Made by a program: the position numbers and the translations under genes
Part shown: positions 6,276-9,066 of the stretch, one piece after another
Layout of the letters: each line of letters begins with the position of its first letter
How positions within the stretch are numbered: position 1 is the first letter of the stretch
From: Clostridium sp. SCN 57-10
Lineage (GTDB): Bacteria; Bacillota; Clostridia; Oscillospirales; Butyricicoccaceae
Assembly: GCA_001725215.1 (NCBI GenBank)
Contig: MEFT01000044.1
Coordinates: 1 to 9,066, forward strand
Direction of reading: 5' to 3'
Length of the DNA stretch: 9,066 bases
The notes under the pieces: generated by a model
Databases searched by the model: none
Told to the model about the DNA's origin: nothing
Seen by the model: only the letters and a program-made list of their open reading frames with translations

Positions 6276-7047
6276 TTCGCCCGCCGCCGTGCGTGCCTAC
6301 TTCGCGGCCGACCCAGCCCCGCGACCCACCGCCGGCCTGTGCGACGGCTTTGCTCAATGCAATCTGGCCGTGCTGCCGCGCGAATACGCTTACGATTTTC
6401 TGCTGTTTACCCAGCGCAATCCTAAGGCGTGTCCCGTGCTTGAGGTGCTTGATGCCGGCACGCGCGATATGCCGTATCTCGCGCCGGGCGGTGACGTGTC
6501 GCGCGACGTGCCGCTCTACCGCGTCTACCAAAACGGCGAGCTGCGCGAGGAGCTGCGCTCTGTTTCGCATTTGTGGCGTGACGATTTCGTTTCGTTCCTT
6601 ATCGGATGCAGCTTTTCGTTTGAGTGGGCGCTGCTTGAAAGCGGCGTTCCCGTGCGGCACATCGAAGAAGACCGCAACGTGCCTATGTATCTGACCAACA
6701 TCCCCTGTGCGCCCGCGGGCGTATTTTCGGGCAATATGGTCGTCAGCATGCGCCCCATCCCCCGCCCGCTGCTGACGCGCGCCGTCACGGTAACGGCTTC
6801 AATGCCGCGCGTGCATGGCTCACCCATCCACATCGGAGACCCCGAAGCGATCGGCATCCGCGATCTCTCCCGCCCCGACTTTGGCGATGCCGTGACCGTT
6901 CATCCCGGTGAGGTGCCCGTATTTTGGCCGTGCGGCGTCACGCCCCAGGCCGCGATCATGCGGTCGCGTCCAAGCATTGCCATCACCCATGCGCCCGGGC
7001 ATATGCTGGTGACCGATGTAAAAAACTCCATGCTTAAGGAGGGTTAA
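6241..7047 (+). CDS. DUF1445 / YcsI-family protein (putative hydro-lyase; D-glutamate cyclase N-terminal-type)
   Basis: A 268-residue YcsI-like protein (DUF1445), annotated as putative hydro-lyase and equivalent to the N-terminal half of mammalian DGLUCY. Family blocks are intact: NLAVLPREYAYDFL (41-54), QRNPKACPVLEV (58-69), LWRDDFVSFLIGCSFSFE (111-128), VPMYLTNI (147-154), VVSMRP (167-172), HGSPIHIGDP (192-201), EVPVFWPCGVTPQ (224-236) and THAPGHMLVTD (249-259). ATG 6241 has a very strong GAGGAGGG (6225-6232) 8 nt upstream, placed inside the preceding gene. The 35-nt overlap suggests coupled translation and balanced amounts of the two proteins. In Bacillus the same family sits beside ycsF and kipI/kipA, matching the order found here. 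The reaction is inferred from the eukaryotic fusion. Confidence 0.92.
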   Translation: MKNPISPSLSTDSPAAVRAYFAADPAPRPTAGLCDGFAQCNLAVLPREYAYDFLLFTQRNPKACPVLEVLDAGTRDMPYLAPGGDVSRDVPLYRVYQNGELREELRSVSHLWRDDFVSFLIGCSFSFEWALLESGVPVRHIEEDRNVPMYLTNIPCAPAGVFSGNMVVSMRPIPRPLLTRAVTVTASMPRVHGSPIHIGDPEAIGIRDLSRPDFGDAVTVHPGEVPVFWPCGVTPQAAIMRSRPSIAITHAPGHMLVTDVKNSMLKEG

Positions 7048-7050
7048 TCC

Positions 7051-7818
7051 ATGCCTTATGTTGATTTGAACTGCGATTTGGGCGAAAGCTTCGGCGCTTA
7101 TACCATCGGCACCGATGCTGAAATCATTCCGCTGATTACTTCTGCCAACGTCGCGTGCGGTTGGCACGGCGGCGACCCGCTCGTCATGGAGCAAACGGTG
7201 CGCCTGTGTGCGCGCGCGGGCGTCGGCATCGGCGCGCACCCTTCTTATCCCGATCTGCGCGGCTTCGGGCGGCGCGTCATGGCGGTAAGCGCCGACGAAG
7301 CACGTACTGACACCATCTACCAGATCGGCGCGCTGAACGCCTTTTGCACAGCCGCCGGCGTGCCCCTGCGCCATGTCAAACCGCACGGCGCGCTCTATAA
7401 TACGATGGCGAAGGACGAACGCCTGGCGCGTGCTGTTTGCGAAGGCATCCGTGCCGTTTCGGACAAGCTGATCGTCGTCGCGCTGGCGGGCAGCCCCGTG
7501 TTGACCATTGCGCACGAGCTTGGCCTAAAAACCTGCTCCGAGGTGTTTGCCGACCGCGGCTACCGCGACGACGGCAGCCTTGTGCCGCGCAACGAGCCGG
7601 GCGCCATGATCACCGACACGGCGGAAGCCGTGTCGCGCGTCGTGCGCATGGCATGCAGTGGCGAAGTCGTCACCCAGACGGGCAAGACCATTGCGCTGCG
7701 CGCCGATTCGATCTGCGTGCACGGCGACGGCGCGCATGCGCTCGCCTTCGCTGGCGCCATTCGTGACGGACTTGCCGACGCGGGTGTTTCGCTGCGTCCC
7801 ATGTGGCAGACGCTATGA
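7051..7818 (+). CDS. pxpA: 5-oxoprolinase subunit A (LamB/YcsF family)
   Basis: A 255-residue LamB/YcsF-family protein, subunit of the bacterial ATP-dependent 5-oxoprolinase PxpABC that opens 5-oxoproline (pyroglutamate) to glutamate in the cytoplasm. Motifs are DLNCDLGESFGAY (5-17), NVACGWHGGD (33-42), GAHPSYPDLRGFGRR (61-75), VKPHGALYN (109-117), ADRGY (167-171), LVPR (177-180) and VHGD (223-226). Length matches the family. The block usually seen as N-I-A-C-G-F-H-A-G-D differs here at three positions (V34, W38, G40). ATG 7051 lies 3 nt after the preceding stop, with AAGGAGGG (7036-7043) inside the end of that gene. The stop overlaps the pxpB start by 4 nt. Confidence 0.95.
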   Translation: MPYVDLNCDLGESFGAYTIGTDAEIIPLITSANVACGWHGGDPLVMEQTVRLCARAGVGIGAHPSYPDLRGFGRRVMAVSADEARTDTIYQIGALNAFCTAAGVPLRHVKPHGALYNTMAKDERLARAVCEGIRAVSDKLIVVALAGSPVLTIAHELGLKTCSEVFADRGYRDDGSLVPRNEPGAMITDTAEAVSRVVRMACSGEVVTQTGKTIALRADSICVHGDGAHALAFAGAIRDGLADAGVSLRPMWQTL

Positions 7819-8492
7819 GCACCGTGATACATCCGTGCGGTGACAGCGCCGTCACCGTCACGCTGGGAGAAGGTATTTCCGAAGCGCTGAACGAGCGTGT
7901 GACCGCGCTGGCAGACGCAGCGCGTACCATCGACGGCGTGCGCGAGACGGTGCCCGCCTACTGTGCCGTCACCATACATTACGACTGTGAAATCATCGGC
8001 TACGCCGAGCTTTGCGCAGCGCTCAACGCGTTGTGCGGTACGACGGGCGACGCACGCGGTGTCGGCGCGCTTGTGGAAATTCCCGTGTGCTACGGCGGTG
8101 CATACGGCGAGGATCTGCCCTTCGTCGCGCAGCATTGCGGCATGACCGAGCAGCAGGTCATCGAAGCGCACAGCGCGCCCGACTATCTCGTTTACATGCT
8201 CGGCTTTATGCCGGGCTTCCCCTACCTCGGCGGTATGGACGAGCGCATCGTCGCGCCGCGCCTGCAAGCGCCGCGCACCGCGATTCCGGCCGGCTCGGTC
8301 GGCATTGCGGGCAAACAGACGGGCATCTACCCCGTCGCCTCCCCCGGCGGCTGGCAGCTCATCGGGCGCACGCCGCTTAAGCTGTTTGACCCGTCGCGCG
8401 ACGAGCCATTTTTGCTTACGGCGGGCGCACGTGTAAAATTTGTGCCCGTTTCCGCCGAAGAATTTGAAAAACTCGGAGGTGCGCCATGCTGA
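7815..8492 (+). CDS. pxpB: 5-oxoprolinase subunit B (KipI / allophanate hydrolase subunit 1 family)
   Basis: A 225-residue subunit of PxpABC, homologous to Bacillus KipI (known also as an inhibitor of the sporulation kinase KinA) and to the allophanate hydrolase subunit 1 domain. Visible motifs are GDSAV (9-13), EIPVCYGGAYGEDL (88-101), YLVYMLGFMPGFPYLGGMD (124-142), PRTAIPAGSVGIAGKQTGIY (153-172) and SPGGWQLIGRTP (176-187). I chose ATG 7815, which forms the classic ATGA overlap with the pxpA stop. An in-frame GTG at 7803 would add four residues (V-A-D-A) and has no better RBS. Upstream RBS-like sequence is poor, so translation probably depends on coupling to pxpA. The end overlaps pxpC by 7 nt. 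Given the flanking pxpA and pxpC, the oxoprolinase role is the more likely one. Confidence 0.95.
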   Translation: MSTVIHPCGDSAVTVTLGEGISEALNERVTALADAARTIDGVRETVPAYCAVTIHYDCEIIGYAELCAALNALCGTTGDARGVGALVEIPVCYGGAYGEDLPFVAQHCGMTEQQVIEAHSAPDYLVYMLGFMPGFPYLGGMDERIVAPRLQAPRTAIPAGSVGIAGKQTGIYPVASPGGWQLIGRTPLKLFDPSRDEPFLLTAGARVKFVPVSAEEFEKLGGAPC

Positions 8493-9066
8493 CGGTACTG
8501 AAAGCGGGCGCGCTGACGACGCTGCAGGACGGCGGCCGCTATGGCTGGCAGCGCTTCGGCGTACCAGTGTGCGGCGCGATGGACACGCTTGCTTTGTCGG
8601 TGTGCAACCTTTTATGCGGCAACGACGAAAGCGAGGCCGCCCTTGAAATCACTGGCGGCGGCTGCAAGCTGCGTTTTGATAGCTATAACGTATTCGCCCT
8701 TGCGGGCGCCGACTGCGGCGCGACGCTTGATGGCGTTCCCATCGAGCCAAACCGCGCTTACTGCGCCAAGCAAGGCGACGAGCTTTCGCTCGGTTTCCCC
8801 AAAAGCGGTTTCCGCGCCTACCTCGCCGTCGCGGGCGGGTTTGACGCGCCCGTTGTGATGGGCAGCCGTTCCACCTGCCGCAAGGCCGGCTTCGGCGGCT
8901 TTCATGGCGGCGAAGCGGTGCAGACGGGCGATACGCTTCCCTTCCGCGCCCCCGAGCTGACGCTGCACGACATGGCTGACCGCGTTGCACCCCGAGCACT
9001 GTGCGACCGTGCGCCGCGCCCCGTCCGCCTAGTGCTCGGCCCACAGGAAGACCACTTCACCACACA
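8486..9066 (+). CDS. pxpC: 5-oxoprolinase subunit C (KipA / allophanate hydrolase subunit 2 family), 3' end outside window
   Basis: The first 193 codons of the third PxpABC subunit are present; family members are usually about 300-340 residues, so roughly 60 percent is here. The frame is open to the window end. Conserved features are LQDGGRYGWQRFGVP (13-27), GAMD (30-33), N41 and GNDESEAALEITGGG (45-59), AGAD (73-76), YLAVAGGFDAPVVMGSRST (112-130), KAGFGG (133-138), GDTLPF (148-153) and LVLGPQEDHF (182-191). ATG 8486 lies 5 nt after GGAGGT (8475-8480) and overlaps the pxpB stop by 7 nt. PxpB and PxpC together form the ATP-using part in the current model of the complex. Nothing suggests truncation other than the window edge. 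Confidence 0.94.
   Translation, partial: MLTVLKAGALTTLQDGGRYGWQRFGVPVCGAMDTLALSVCNLLCGNDESEAALEITGGGCKLRFDSYNVFALAGADCGATLDGVPIEPNRAYCAKQGDELSLGFPKSGFRAYLAVAGGFDAPVVMGSRSTCRKAGFGGFHGGEAVQTGDTLPFRAPELTLHDMADRVAPRALCDRAPRPVRLVLGPQEDHFTT

Noticed and set aside
7560..8267. Long minus-strand frame opposite pxpA/pxpB
   Set aside because: Same shadow effect; the plus-strand products are intact, well-known families.

Overview
The window is about 9 kb of GC-rich chromosomal DNA, best explained as Bacillota (Clostridia, possibly a gut Oscillospirales-type organism). The grounds are a C-terminal triple SLH domain, an Asp23-FakA gene pair, YmdB and PgeF homologues, strong GGAGG-type ribosome binding sites, sigma-A-type promoters and intrinsic terminators. 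The lineage is inferred, since no rRNA or other phylogenetic marker is present. All protein genes are on the plus strand; the one minus-strand gene is a tRNA.

Layout. (1) Positions 1-715 are the C-terminal end of an S-layer-homology protein, followed by two hairpins at 730-761 and 827-863. (2) Positions 864-1224 are a mostly non-coding, locally AT-richer spacer. It holds tRNA-Arg(CCT) on the minus strand with its own terminator. (3) An extended -10 promoter at 1225-1253 precedes ymdB (2',3'-cyclic nucleotide phosphodiesterase family) and a pgeF/laccase-domain gene, apparently one transcription unit. (4) A second extended -10 promoter at about 2988-3015 precedes an Asp23/Gls24 protein and a FakA/YloV fatty acid kinase subunit that starts with TTG. 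This unit is closed by an intrinsic terminator at 5159-5184. (5) A strong TTGACT-18-TATAAT promoter with a perfect 12-bp palindrome just downstream of the -10 precedes a tight five-gene operon: DUF4392 (D-glutamate cyclase C-terminal-type), DUF1445/YcsI (D-glutamate cyclase N-terminal-type), pxpA, pxpB and pxpC. The last gene is cut by the window end.

How the genes fit together. The last operon is the most interesting part. The first two genes correspond to the two halves of the mammalian mitochondrial D-glutamate cyclase (DGLUCY), which turns D-glutamate into 5-oxo-D-proline. The next three encode the bacterial ATP-dependent 5-oxoprolinase PxpABC, which turns 5-oxoproline into glutamate. Together they predict a compact D-glutamate (for example cell-wall-derived) disposal or salvage route. 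Overlapping or nearly abutting genes (35-nt overlap, 3-nt gap, 4-nt overlap, 7-nt overlap) suggest translational coupling. The other genes are housekeeping-type (RNA/nucleotide turnover, peptidoglycan fidelity, exogenous fatty acid activation, envelope stress). I saw no CRISPR array, insertion sequence, phage gene, toxin-antitoxin pair or defence system.
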